Source: an uncultured Lachnospiraceae bacterium (GTDB taxonomy: Bacteria; Bacillota; Clostridia; Lachnospirales; Lachnospiraceae). Taken from it: a DNA stretch of 33,624 bases. Under the pieces are notes generated by a model. That model was not told the origin of the DNA and ran no database searches. It saw only the letters and a program-made list of their open reading frames with translations. The position numbers and the translations under genes were made by a program. Below, one piece after another: positions 5,949 to 14,327 of the stretch. The stretch is from positions 1 through 33,624 of the forward strand of contig CAJTQO010000038.1 in NCBI GenBank assembly GCA_910578405.1, read 5' to 3'. Each line of letters starts with the position of its first letter. Within the stretch, counting starts at the first letter, position 1.

Positions 5949-8318
5949 TTGGAAGGAATCGTACATAACCGGCAAGTGGGGAGGAAACGGAACACAAAGT
6001 TTACGTTGAGGATGCAAAAGAAGCTGGTAGTGCTTTTTATATTGGTGCTGCTGGCTTTCGTTGGATTATCCGTGCGTCTGGTGCTAATCAACCGGGACAA
6101 TGGAGAACAGTATAAAAAACAGGTGCTTTCCCAGCAGACCTATGACAGCAAAACCATTCCGTTCCGGAGAGGGGATATCCTGGATCGTAACGGTACGAAG
6201 CTGGCGACCAGCGAAAAGGTATACAATGTGATATTGGATGCAAAAGTTATGCGCGCCAATGACGGAGTGGCCATTGAACCAACGATAGATGCGGCGCAGA
6301 GGCTGCTTGGGCTGGACGGCGCTGAAATACGCAGACGGTTGGAGACAAACCCGGATTCTTCTTATTATATTATGGCCAGGCAGTTGACGTATGAACAGAT
6401 TAGCGCATTTAAGGAACTGCAGGCAGATGAGGAGAATGGGGCAAATATCAACGGTATATGGTTTGAAGAGGAATATAAAAGGCGTTACCCCAATAATAGT
6501 CTGGCTTGTGACGTCATTGGATTTACCAGAAGTGACAACCAGGGGTTGTATGGGTTGGAAGAATATTACAATGCAGTAATGAGCGGTACGCCAGGGCGGG
6601 AGTATGGCTACCTGAACGGTGACGGTTCACTGGAACGGACGACGATTTCCGCATTGGATGGCAATACGATTGTAACAACCATTGATATCAATATACAGAA
6701 GATTGTGGAAAAATATTTAAAGAAATTTGATGACCAGTATAAAAATAATTTTACAGAGCGGAACGGGAGTAACAATACCGGTTGCATTATTATGGATGTT
6801 AATTCGGGTGAGGTGCTGGCTATGGCCAGTTATCCGGTGTTTGACCTAAATGATTACCGTAATGAGGAAAACCTGTATGGAATGCCTTTGGTAAATGAAG
6901 TAGGGAACTGGAAGCGGGGCGAATACATTACAGAAGAGAATTTTGCATTGCTGACGGATGAATTAAAAAGCCAGCAGTTCAATGCGCTGTGGAGGAATTT
7001 TTGCATCCATGACACCTATGAACCGGGTTCTGTAGCCAAGCCTTTTACGGTAGCGGCGGCTTTGGATACGGGAAAAATCAATGGGAACGAATATTACACA
7101 TGCAATGGTTCCAGGGAAATCGGAGGACACGACATCCATTGCCACAATACATATGGGGACGGTTCCCTTTCCATAGGCGAGGCGGTGGAGAGATCATGCA
7201 ACGTGGCTATGATGTACATTGCAGAGACTACGGGTATCAGTACATTTATCGACTATCAGCACATTTTTAATTTTGGGCTGAAGACTAATATAGACCTGGC
7301 CGGGGAATCCCGTACAGCCAGCCTGGTGTACGATAAAAACAGCATGGGCCCTACGGAACTGGCGACCAATTCGTTCGGACAGGGATATAACGTGTCCATG
7401 ATACAGATGATTACGGCATTTTGCTCCTTGGTGAATGGCGGTAATTATTATGAACCTCATGTGGTAAAGAAAATCATCAGTCCAAGCGGCGCGACAGTGG
7501 AGAACATTGAACCAAGGCTCTTAAAACAGACGGTGTCGGAATCCACTTCCGCTAAAATCAGGGAATACTGCAACCTGGTGGTAAGCGGCCCAAAAGGAAC
7601 CGGGAAATCAGCGCGTCCGGCAGGCTATATGATTGGCGGGAAGACAGGGACGGCCGAAACGCTGCCCCGTAAGAATGGGGAATACGTGGTTTCTTTTATG
7701 GGCTATGCCCCGGCGGATGACCCACAGATAGCGATTTATGTAGTGGTGGACAGGCCCAATGTGCCACAGCAGGACGATGCCAAACATGCGACTCGCTTGG
7801 TTAGGAGTATTTTGACAGAAGCGCTTCCTTATATGGGCATTTTTATGACAGAGGAATTGACGGATAAGGAACGGGCGGAGTTGGAAGCATTGCAGGAAGA
7901 AATTATGACTCCGGTGGCTCCGGCGGAGGAAGGGGAAGAAGGAGAAGGCGGCGAAGGCCAGGAAAGCGATGGCAACGGCGAATCCGGCGCAGATACGGAA
8001 AGCGGCGGGAATGGCGCAGGGGGAAATTCCGGCGATGCTTCAGGAGGAGGCGCCAGCCCTGGACAGGGACAGCCGGAAGGAACTGGAGGGGAAAGCAATG
8101 AGGGCAGTGATAATGGCAATGGCGGAGAAGAAGACGCCAATAGGGAGGCGTGGAGGAAGTTCCCCATTGACCCGGAAACCGGTTATGCCAAGGATCCCAA
8201 TACCGGAAATTTGGTAGATCCGGAAACAGGGCATGTATTTAACAATGACAGCAGCGCTCCGGCGGGGCTGGGCGGCGAAACGGGCATCCGCACTGTAGAC
8301 GAGAAGAGTCCGTTTTAA
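5949..8318 (+). CDS. ftsI: Class B penicillin-binding protein (FtsI/PBP2B-like) with acidic C-terminal extension
   Basis: This septal transpeptidase cross-links peptidoglycan outside the membrane. The TTG start at 5949 follows GAGGAAGGG (5934-5942). One membrane anchor is at residues 25-47, then the dimerisation domain, then the transpeptidase domain with all three motifs: SVAK (Ser361), SCN (416-418) and KTG (565-567). At 789 residues it is much longer than usual because of a tail after residue 650: first a Gly/Glu/Ser/Asn-rich stretch (about 655-730), then three tandem 8-residue repeats, PETGYAKD-like (about 742-764), and a short end. No PASTA domain is seen. The tail may act as a wall-spanning spacer; that is an inference. 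A second class B PBP gene follows 84 bases downstream. Confidence 0.93.
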   Translation: MEGIVHNRQVGRKRNTKFTLRMQKKLVVLFILVLLAFVGLSVRLVLINRDNGEQYKKQVLSQQTYDSKTIPFRRGDILDRNGTKLATSEKVYNVILDAKVMRANDGVAIEPTIDAAQRLLGLDGAEIRRRLETNPDSSYYIMARQLTYEQISAFKELQADEENGANINGIWFEEEYKRRYPNNSLACDVIGFTRSDNQGLYGLEEYYNAVMSGTPGREYGYLNGDGSLERTTISALDGNTIVTTIDINIQKIVEKYLKKFDDQYKNNFTERNGSNNTGCIIMDVNSGEVLAMASYPVFDLNDYRNEENLYGMPLVNEVGNWKRGEYITEENFALLTDELKSQQFNALWRNFCIHDTYEPGSVAKPFTVAAALDTGKINGNEYYTCNGSREIGGHDIHCHNTYGDGSLSIGEAVERSCNVAMMYIAETTGISTFIDYQHIFNFGLKTNIDLAGESRTASLVYDKNSMGPTELATNSFGQGYNVSMIQMITAFCSLVNGGNYYEPHVVKKIISPSGATVENIEPRLLKQTVSESTSAKIREYCNLVVSGPKGTGKSARPAGYMIGGKTGTAETLPRKNGEYVVSFMGYAPADDPQIAIYVVVDRPNVPQQDDAKHATRLVRSILTEALPYMGIFMTEELTDKERAELEALQEEIMTPVAPAEEGEEGEGGEGQESDGNGESGADTESGGNGAGGNSGDASGGGASPGQGQPEGTGGESNEGSDNGNGGEEDANREAWRKFPIDPETGYAKDPNTGNLVDPETGHVFNNDSSAPAGLGGETGIRTVDEKSPF

Positions 8319-8340
8319 GAGGATGGGAAACTGGAATTTA
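8319..8340 (+). repeat. Solitary copy of the boundary sequence of the hairpin repeat family
   Basis: Directly after the stop codon of the first PBP gene, GAGGATGGGAAACTGGAAT matches 17 of 19 bases of GAGGATGCGGAACTGGAAT, the boundary half-unit found at the end of the murD-ftsW array (12994). No hairpin region follows it. It may be a relic left after deletion of an element, or a target-like sequence. See also 12673-13014 and 23537-23661. Confidence 0.5.
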
Positions 8341-8365
8341 GTAATAATCGTTTTATGCAAATAAT

Positions 8366-8402
8366 AGATTGTAGTAACACCTTTTAAGCAGGTACGCAAT
8401 CT
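8366..8402 (+). promoter_or_regulatory. Hairpin abutting the start codon of the second PBP gene
   Basis: AGATTG (8366-8371) pairs with CAATCT (8397-8402), and ACCT (8379-8382) pairs with AGGT (8390-8393) inside it. The outer arm ends exactly at the ATG at 8403. AGGT is the only Shine-Dalgarno-like element near this start, so folding would hide it. A translation-control role is inferred from position. Confidence 0.4.
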
Positions 8403-10139
8403 ATGCCATTGAAACAAAAGACTTATATACGTAAAAAGATAGTAGTGGCTTTTTTCCTATGCAGTATTTTATTCCTGTTATTGGGCGTGCGGCTGGTTTA
8501 CCTGATGGTGGTGCGCTCCGAATACTATACTGAGGCGGCAAAGGAGCTGCATGAAAGGGAAAGGAAGATCAAAGCGGCCAGAGGGAGAATTATAGATTCC
8601 ACAGGGGCAGTGCTGGCGGACAACCGGACGGTATGCACCATATCGGTGATTCATAACCAGATTAAAGATCCGCAAGAGGTAGTAAAAGTGCTTTCCAGAG
8701 AATTGGAACTGTCGGAAGAATATGTGGCCAAACGGGTGGAAAAATATTCTGCCATAGAAAGGATTAAAAGCAATGTGGATAAGGCTACGGGGGATAAAAT
8801 CCGGGAATATGATTTGGCTGGGGTGAAAGTGGATGAGGATTATAAGCGGTATTATCCATATGAGACGCTGGCGTCAAAAGCGCTTGGCTTTACCGGGGGG
8901 GATAACCAGGGGATTATTGGGCTGGAAGTCATATATGAGGAATATTTGAAGGGAAAAGAGGGAACCATCCTAACTGTAACGGATGCAAAAGGCGTAGAAA
9001 TAGCGGAGGCTGGGGAAGAACGGGTAGATCCGGTCAATGGGAATGACCTGCATGTCAGCTTGGATATCAATATACAAAGCTATGCTACACAGCTTGCTTT
9101 GCAGGCAATGGAAACTAAGCAGGCAGACAGCGTTTCCATCCTTGTGATGAACCCACAGAACGGGGAAATTCTGGCGATGGTCAATGTGCCGGAATTTAAC
9201 TTGAATGAACCTTATGCCTTACCGGAGGGAACGCCGGAGCCGGCAAGTCAGGAGGAAAAACAGAACCTGTTAAATCAGATGTGGCGCAATGGCTGTATCA
9301 ATGATACGTATGAACCAGGCTCTACATTCAAAATAATTACAGCGGCGGCCGGACTGGAAGCCGGAGTGGTGACAGTGAATGACAGGTTTAGCTGTCCTGG
9401 TTATATTATGGTGGAGGATAGGAGGATTCGCTGTCATAAGGTGAGCGGACATGGGGCTGAGGATTTTGTGCAGGGGACGATGAACTCCTGCAACCCAGTG
9501 TTTATTACGGTTGGGATGCGGATTGGGGTAGACCGTTACTATGATTATTTCCGGCAATTCGGCCTGATGACAAAAACGGGGGTGGATCTTCCCGGTGAGG
9601 CAGGGACGATTATGCATAAAAAAGAAAATATTGGAGCAGTGGAGCTGGCGACGATTTCTTTTGGCCAGTCGTTCCAAATCACTCCAATCCAGTTGGCCAC
9701 CACCGTATCTTCCATTATTAACGGAGGAAACCGGGTTACGCCGCACTTTGGCGTGAAGATAGTGGATAGTGAAGGGAATGTGAAAGAGACGCTGCAGTAC
9801 GATGTGAAGAAGGATATTGTATCGCCGCAGACTTCGGAAACCATGCGTTATATCCTGGAGCAGGTGGTGGAAAACGGCAGTGGGAAGAATGGTTATGTGG
9901 AGGGCTTCCGGATTGGAGGCAAAACGGCTACCAGCCAGACATTGCCAAGAGGCAGCGGACGTTATATCGCTTCTTTTTTAGGGTTTGCGCCTGCCGATAA
10001 CCCACAGGTATTGGCAGTTGCCATTATCAACAATCCACAGGGGGTTTACTATGGAGGGCAGATTGCAGCTCCTATTGTGCGGCAGTTATTTGAAAATATC
10101 CTCCCATATCTGGATGGAGGAGGGGAAATACAGCAGTAA
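8403..10139 (+). CDS. Class B penicillin-binding protein (SpoVD/PBP2-like), KTA variant
   Basis: This 578-residue protein has a short cytoplasmic head, a membrane anchor at about residues 14-36, a dimerisation domain (RGRIIDSTGAVLADNR) and a transpeptidase domain with STFK (Ser307) and SCN (362-364). The third active-site motif reads KTA (507-509, in GGKTATSQT) rather than the usual KTG. There is no PASTA domain. It resembles SpoVD, the sporulation paralogue of the septal PBP that makes spore cortex, but also FtsI proteins without PASTA; tandem class B PBP genes in this position (compare pbpB-spoVD in Bacillus) support one division and one sporulation enzyme. Which is which is uncertain. A possible start-codon-proximal hairpin precedes it. 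Confidence 0.9.
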   Translation: MPLKQKTYIRKKIVVAFFLCSILFLLLGVRLVYLMVVRSEYYTEAAKELHERERKIKAARGRIIDSTGAVLADNRTVCTISVIHNQIKDPQEVVKVLSRELELSEEYVAKRVEKYSAIERIKSNVDKATGDKIREYDLAGVKVDEDYKRYYPYETLASKALGFTGGDNQGIIGLEVIYEEYLKGKEGTILTVTDAKGVEIAEAGEERVDPVNGNDLHVSLDINIQSYATQLALQAMETKQADSVSILVMNPQNGEILAMVNVPEFNLNEPYALPEGTPEPASQEEKQNLLNQMWRNGCINDTYEPGSTFKIITAAAGLEAGVVTVNDRFSCPGYIMVEDRRIRCHKVSGHGAEDFVQGTMNSCNPVFITVGMRIGVDRYYDYFRQFGLMTKTGVDLPGEAGTIMHKKENIGAVELATISFGQSFQITPIQLATTVSSIINGGNRVTPHFGVKIVDSEGNVKETLQYDVKKDIVSPQTSETMRYILEQVVENGSGKNGYVEGFRIGGKTATSQTLPRGSGRYIASFLGFAPADNPQVLAVAIINNPQGVYYGGQIAAPIVRQLFENILPYLDGGGEIQQ

Positions 10140-10230
10140 TAGCGCAGATACAGTAACAACCAGTGTATATCGTTTGGGAAATGTCCGGGACGGTGCTTAC
10201 ATATGGATTCAGAAAGGATAGGAGAGTAAG

Positions 10231-11187
10231 ATGAATCAGACAGTGGTTATGTCGGTAGTGATTTCTTTTGTAATAAGCGTGGCGCTTGGCCCGGTGATTA
10301 TCCCTTTTTTAAGGAGGTTAAAGGTGGGGCAGACGGTTAGGGACGATGGGCCGCAGACGCATTTAAAGAAGTCAGGCACACCGACTATGGGCGGCATATT
10401 GATTTTAATCAGTATTGTGCTTACTTCCGTTTTCTTTGTGAAGGATTATCCGAAAATTATGCCGGTATTGTTTGCCACGCTGGGATTTGGGTTGATTGGT
10501 TTTTTGGATGATTATATCAAAGTGGTGCTGAAACGTTCAATGGGACTGAGGGCTTGGCAGAAGATGCTGGGACAGATTGTGGTGACAGGGGTATTTGCCT
10601 ATTATATGGTTCGGTATGCGGAGGTGGATTTTGCTATGAAAATCCCTTTTGTAAAGGAGGCGTACCTGGACTTTGGCATATTGAATCTGCCGGTTCTGTT
10701 TATAGTAGTGATTGCCACGGTAAACGGGGCTAATTTTACAGACGGGCTGGATGGGCTGGCAAGCAGCGTCACGGTGATGATTGCCACGTTTTTTACGGCT
10801 GTGGCGGTAGGGACGGCCAGTGGCATGGAACCCATTACTTGTGCAGTTGTCGGTTCACTGCTTGGTTTTCTTTTGTTTAATGTATATCCTGCCAGAGTGT
10901 TTATGGGAGATACCGGGTCGTTAGCGTTAGGCGGTTTTGTGGCTTCGATTGCATATATGCTGCAGATGCCTTTATTTATCCCGATTGTGGCGTTAGTATA
11001 TGCAGTGGAAGTGGTTTCGGTGATGATTCAGGTAAGCTATTTCCGTATGACAGGCGGGAAAAGGTTTTTTAAAATGGCGCCCATCCATCATCATTTTGAG
11101 TTGTGCGGATGGTCGGAGACACGGGTAGTGACAGTGTTTACTGTGGCGACGGCGTTGTTATGCCTGGTGGCTTTGAGCGGGGTTTGA
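10231..11187 (+). CDS. mraY: Phospho-N-acetylmuramoyl-pentapeptide transferase
   Basis: MraY transfers phospho-MurNAc-pentapeptide from UDP to undecaprenyl phosphate, forming lipid I at the inner face of the membrane. The 318 residues comprise about ten hydrophobic segments. Diagnostic motifs are DDGPQTHLKKSGTPTMGG near the N-terminus, FLDDYIK with the paired Asp residues, NGANFTDGLDGLA with the Mg-binding Asp, FMGDTGSLALGG, and the MAPIHHHFELCGWSE histidine loop near the C-terminus. The start follows AGGATAGGAGAG with suitable spacing. The preceding gap (10140-10230) holds nothing I recognise. The gene precedes murD as in most dcw clusters, although murE and murF are not in the cluster. Confidence 0.97.
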   Translation: MNQTVVMSVVISFVISVALGPVIIPFLRRLKVGQTVRDDGPQTHLKKSGTPTMGGILILISIVLTSVFFVKDYPKIMPVLFATLGFGLIGFLDDYIKVVLKRSMGLRAWQKMLGQIVVTGVFAYYMVRYAEVDFAMKIPFVKEAYLDFGILNLPVLFIVVIATVNGANFTDGLDGLASSVTVMIATFFTAVAVGTASGMEPITCAVVGSLLGFLLFNVYPARVFMGDTGSLALGGFVASIAYMLQMPLFIPIVALVYAVEVVSVMIQVSYFRMTGGKRFFKMAPIHHHFELCGWSETRVVTVFTVATALLCLVALSGV

Positions 11188-11271
11188 TGGCTCAATTAAC
11201 AGGAGAATATTGGGGCGCAACAATAAGATAAAGGGTAGATAGGGCGAAGAATAGGAAAGAGGTTGGATGTT

Positions 11272-12648
11272 ATGGCAGTTAGGGAGTGGGAAGGGAAAAG
11301 GGTATTGGTGATTGGCTCTGGTTTGAGCGGAGTGGGGGCGGTAAAGCTGCTTTGTGCAGTGGGCGCCTGTCCGGTGCTGTTTGACGGGAATGAGAAGCTG
11401 GCTGTAGAGGAAATCCGGGGGAAATTGCCGGAAGGGCTGGAGGTGGATATCGTGGTCGGGGAGCTGCCGGAGGAGGTCAGAGTTGGCATTGAGGCAGTGG
11501 TGCCAAGTCCTGGCGTGCCGGTGGATTCGGAGTTTGTGGAGAGCTTTCGGAAAAGGGGTGTGCCGGCGCTTGGGGAGGTGGAGCTTGGGTATCTGTTTTC
11601 CAAAGGGAAGTTAGTGGCAATTACGGGGACGAATGGGAAAACAACGACGACTTCACTGGTAGGGCAGATTCTGGAGGAATATTTCGGGAATGTATTTGTG
11701 GTAGGGAATATCGGGAAGCCGTATACGGAGTCGGCGCAGAAGACATCGGAGGAATCGGTGACGGTGGCGGAAATCAGTAGTTTCCAGTTGGAGACAACGG
11801 AGGCGTTTAGGCCGCAGGTATCGGCTATCCTGAATATTACGCCTGACCATTTGAACCGTCATCATACAATGGAAAATTATGTGGCAGTGAAAGAGAGGAT
11901 TGCGGCAGGGCAGACGAAGAAGGATGTGTGTGTGCTGAATTACGAGGATGGGTATACCAGGGATTTCGGGGGCAGGTGTCCGGCGCGTCCGGTATTTTTT
12001 TCCTCTCAGAGAGAGTTGGAAGAGGGGGTGTATTTGAAAGGGGAGGAGATTTGGAGGGCTTGGGATGGCAAGAAGGAACGCCTGATGAATATTCATGAAA
12101 TGAATTTGGTGGGGATGTGCAATGTGGAAAATGTGATGGCGGCTATTGCCATTTCTATGTGTATGGATGTGCCGATGGACAACATATTGGATACGGTGCG
12201 GAGGTTCCGGGCTGTGGAGCATCGGATAGAGTATGTGGCGACGAAGGCTGGGGTGGATTATTATAATGATTCCAAGGGGACGAATCCAGACGCGGCGATT
12301 CAGGGGATACGGGCAATGGAGAAGCCTACGGTGCTGATTGGCGGTGGTTATGACAAGGGCAGTGTGTATGATGCATGGATTGAAGCTTTTGAAGGGAAAG
12401 TAAAGTATCTGGCATTGGTTGGACAGACGGCGGAGCAGATAGAAGCGTGTGCGAAAAGGCATGGGATGGAGGCGGAGAAGATTTTCCGGGCGGAAAGCTT
12501 CGAAGAGGCTATGCGGGCCTGTACCTCACATGCAGAAAAAGGGGATGCCGTATTGCTCTCCCCTGCCTGCGCCAGTTGGGGAATGTTTACCAACTATGAG
12601 GAAAGAGGACGCTGCTTTAAAGAGTATGTCAATAGCCTTCCAGATTAA
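11272..12648 (+). CDS. murD: UDP-N-acetylmuramoyl-L-alanine:D-glutamate ligase
   Basis: MurD adds D-Glu to UDP-MurNAc-L-Ala with ATP in the cytoplasm. The ATG at 11272 lies 9 bases after AAAGAGG and gives 458 residues; a TTG at 11263 is an alternative. The N-terminal Rossmann-like UDP-binding domain starts VLVIGSGLSGVGAVKLL. The central ATPase domain contains the P-loop GTNGKTTTTSLVGQ, the Mur ligase helix ISSFQLE and the NITPDHLNRH motif. The C-terminal domain carries DYYNDSKGTNPDA and ILIGGGYDKG-like sequence, and ends near LLSPACASWGMF, all MurD-typical. The 378 bases after it are occupied by the tandem hairpin repeats, an unusual separation from ftsW. Confidence 0.97.
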   Translation: MAVREWEGKRVLVIGSGLSGVGAVKLLCAVGACPVLFDGNEKLAVEEIRGKLPEGLEVDIVVGELPEEVRVGIEAVVPSPGVPVDSEFVESFRKRGVPALGEVELGYLFSKGKLVAITGTNGKTTTTSLVGQILEEYFGNVFVVGNIGKPYTESAQKTSEESVTVAEISSFQLETTEAFRPQVSAILNITPDHLNRHHTMENYVAVKERIAAGQTKKDVCVLNYEDGYTRDFGGRCPARPVFFSSQRELEEGVYLKGEEIWRAWDGKKERLMNIHEMNLVGMCNVENVMAAIAISMCMDVPMDNILDTVRRFRAVEHRIEYVATKAGVDYYNDSKGTNPDAAIQGIRAMEKPTVLIGGGYDKGSVYDAWIEAFEGKVKYLALVGQTAEQIEACAKRHGMEAEKIFRAESFEEAMRACTSHAEKGDAVLLSPACASWGMFTNYEERGRCFKEYVNSLPD

Positions 12649-12672
12649 AGCGGGTGTGAATTAGAGCGATGT

Positions 12673-13014
12673 GAGGATACAGAACTAGAAATAAAACAAC
12701 ATCCGAAAATCCCACGCCAGGAAGGGAATCGTCCCATGAATAAGGGGGGATTCCCTTCCAAGGGAGAGGCGTGGAATATGAGGATGCAGAACTAGAAATA
12801 AAACAGCATCCGAAAATCCCACGCCAGGAAGGGAATCATCCCATGAATAAGGGGGGATTCCCTTCCAAGGGAGGGGCGTGGAATATGAGGATGCGGAACT
12901 GGGAATAAAACAGCATCCGAAAATCCCACGCCAGGAAGGGAATCATCCCATGAATAAGGGGGGATTCCCTTCCAAGGGAGGGGCGTGGGAGGTGAGGATG
13001 CGGAACTGGAATAA
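12673..13014 (+). repeat. Tandem 107-nt two-hairpin repeat array (three units plus a partial fourth)
   Basis: Units start at 12673, 12780 and 12887 with a period of exactly 107 bases; a partial fourth (12994-13014) ends just before the ftsW ribosome site. Neighbouring units differ at only about 4 and 6 positions. Each unit has: (a) hairpin P1, GGATGC with GCATCC across an 18-nt loop containing RGAACTRG (units 2 and 3; partly lost in unit 1); and (b) a long hairpin P2, CCCACGCC with GGCGTGG outside and a perfect 11-bp stem GGAAGGGAATC with GATTCCCTTCC inside. For unit 1, P2 spans 12711-12774. The array fills the whole murD-ftsW gap and no coding frame explains it. A homologue lies at 23537-23661. 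It may be a structured RNA, a processing or attenuation device, or a miniature mobile repeat. Confidence 0.9.
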
Positions 13015-13026
13015 GGAGTGAATGCG

Positions 13027-14232
13027 ATGGCAGGTATACGGGTAGAGATGCGGGCGGGAAGGAGGGCTCAGGCCAGGGCGGAACAGACCAGAAGAAGACA
13101 GGCGGAAAATTTCTTTGACTATAGCATGTTGTTTATCGTACTGTTTTTGCTTGGGTTTGGGCTGGTGATGATTTATTCTACCAGTTCTTACAGCGCAGCG
13201 ATGCAGCATGAGGGGGATTCCACCTTTTTTTTGAAGAAACAGGCGTTGGCTACGGTGTTGGGGATTTTTGTCATGATGTTAGTGGCAAATATCCCTTACC
13301 ATTTCTGGGAACGGTTTGCTTCCCTTGCTTACATAGGTTCTGTTGTCTTGATTTTTATGGTTAAAATCCCGGCGTTGGCATACAGCGCCAATGGGGCGAC
13401 GCGGTGGATTAAGGTAGGGCCTTTGACAATCCAGCCAGCGGAGGTGGCGAAGCTGGGAATGATTCTTTTTCTTGCAAGCATGGTTTGTAAAATGGGTAGG
13501 GGGATTAGGACGACAAAAGGTTTTTTCACCATATTGCTCGTTCCGGCACCAGTATGCGTTATGATTTGGAAAGTGACGAATAACTTAAGTTCCGCTATTA
13601 TCGTATTTGGAATTGCCGCCCTTATGCTGTTTGTATCCAGTCCGGAATATAAGAAGTTCGTGATTATGGGCCTGGCTGGTCTTGCAGGGGTGATTGCTTT
13701 GATTTTCCTCATTAGAGGGATTGCGGCTTCGGAGGATATGGGCTTTCGTTTTGCGCGTATCTTAGCCTGGCTGGATCCGGAAGCTTATGCCAATGGAAAA
13801 GGATTCCAGACGCTGCAGGCGCTTTATGCGATAGGCTCCGGCGGCATTTTGGGAAAAGGGCTGGGACAGAGTATGCAGAAACTGGGATTTTTGCCCGAGG
13901 CGCAGAATGATATGATTTTCTCCATTATCTGTGAAGAGTTAGGGTTGTTTGGAGGAATTGCGGTAATTTTGATGTTTTTACTGCTCATCTGGCGTTTTAT
14001 GGTCATTGCCAACAATGCTCCCGATTTGTTTGGGGCGCTGCTTGTGGTTGGCGTAATGGGACATGTGGCAATCCAGGTAATTCTAAATATTGCGGTGGTG
14101 ACGAATACCATACCAAATACAGGGATTTCCCTGCCATTTATTAGTTACGGCGGTTCCGCAGTGTTGTTTATGCTGGCGGAAATAGGGCTTGTGCTGAGCG
14201 TGGCAAGGGGGATACGGTTAAAAGATTTGTAA
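13027..14232 (+). CDS. ftsW: Septal peptidoglycan polymerase FtsW (SEDS family)
   Basis: FtsW polymerises lipid II into glycan strands at the septum together with its class B PBP partner. The ATG at 13027 lies 8 bases after AAGGAG (13013-13018), giving 401 residues. After a basic cytoplasmic head of about 35 residues there are about ten membrane segments. SEDS hallmarks include GLVMIYSTSSY in the first segment, ARWIKVG-like NGATRWIKVGPLTIQPAEVAKLG, the conserved QNDMIFSIICEELGL loop with its Asp and Glu, and NTGISLPFISYGGSA near the C-terminus. The ribosome site sits directly after the partial fourth repeat unit, so the upstream array could influence its translation. murG, which usually follows ftsW, is absent here. 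Confidence 0.95.
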   Translation: MAGIRVEMRAGRRAQARAEQTRRRQAENFFDYSMLFIVLFLLGFGLVMIYSTSSYSAAMQHEGDSTFFLKKQALATVLGIFVMMLVANIPYHFWERFASLAYIGSVVLIFMVKIPALAYSANGATRWIKVGPLTIQPAEVAKLGMILFLASMVCKMGRGIRTTKGFFTILLVPAPVCVMIWKVTNNLSSAIIVFGIAALMLFVSSPEYKKFVIMGLAGLAGVIALIFLIRGIAASEDMGFRFARILAWLDPEAYANGKGFQTLQALYAIGSGGILGKGLGQSMQKLGFLPEAQNDMIFSIICEELGLFGGIAVILMFLLLIWRFMVIANNAPDLFGALLVVGVMGHVAIQVILNIAVVTNTIPNTGISLPFISYGGSAVLFMLAEIGLVLSVARGIRLKDL

Positions 14233-14327
14233 TAGGATTTGTTGGAAATAACAAGGAAGAACCAGTGAATGCATAGATGCATATAGATAGAATAGGTGAT
14301 ATTATAAAAAGGACAGAAGGTGGATTA

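Noticed and set aside
11653..12462. Long - strand frame (269 codons) opposite murD
   Set aside because: Antisense of a conserved gene with an unnatural His/Arg/Ile-rich composition.
12673..13014. CRISPR array
   Set aside because: The 107-base units are repeated end to end without variable spacers, and there are no cas genes nearby.
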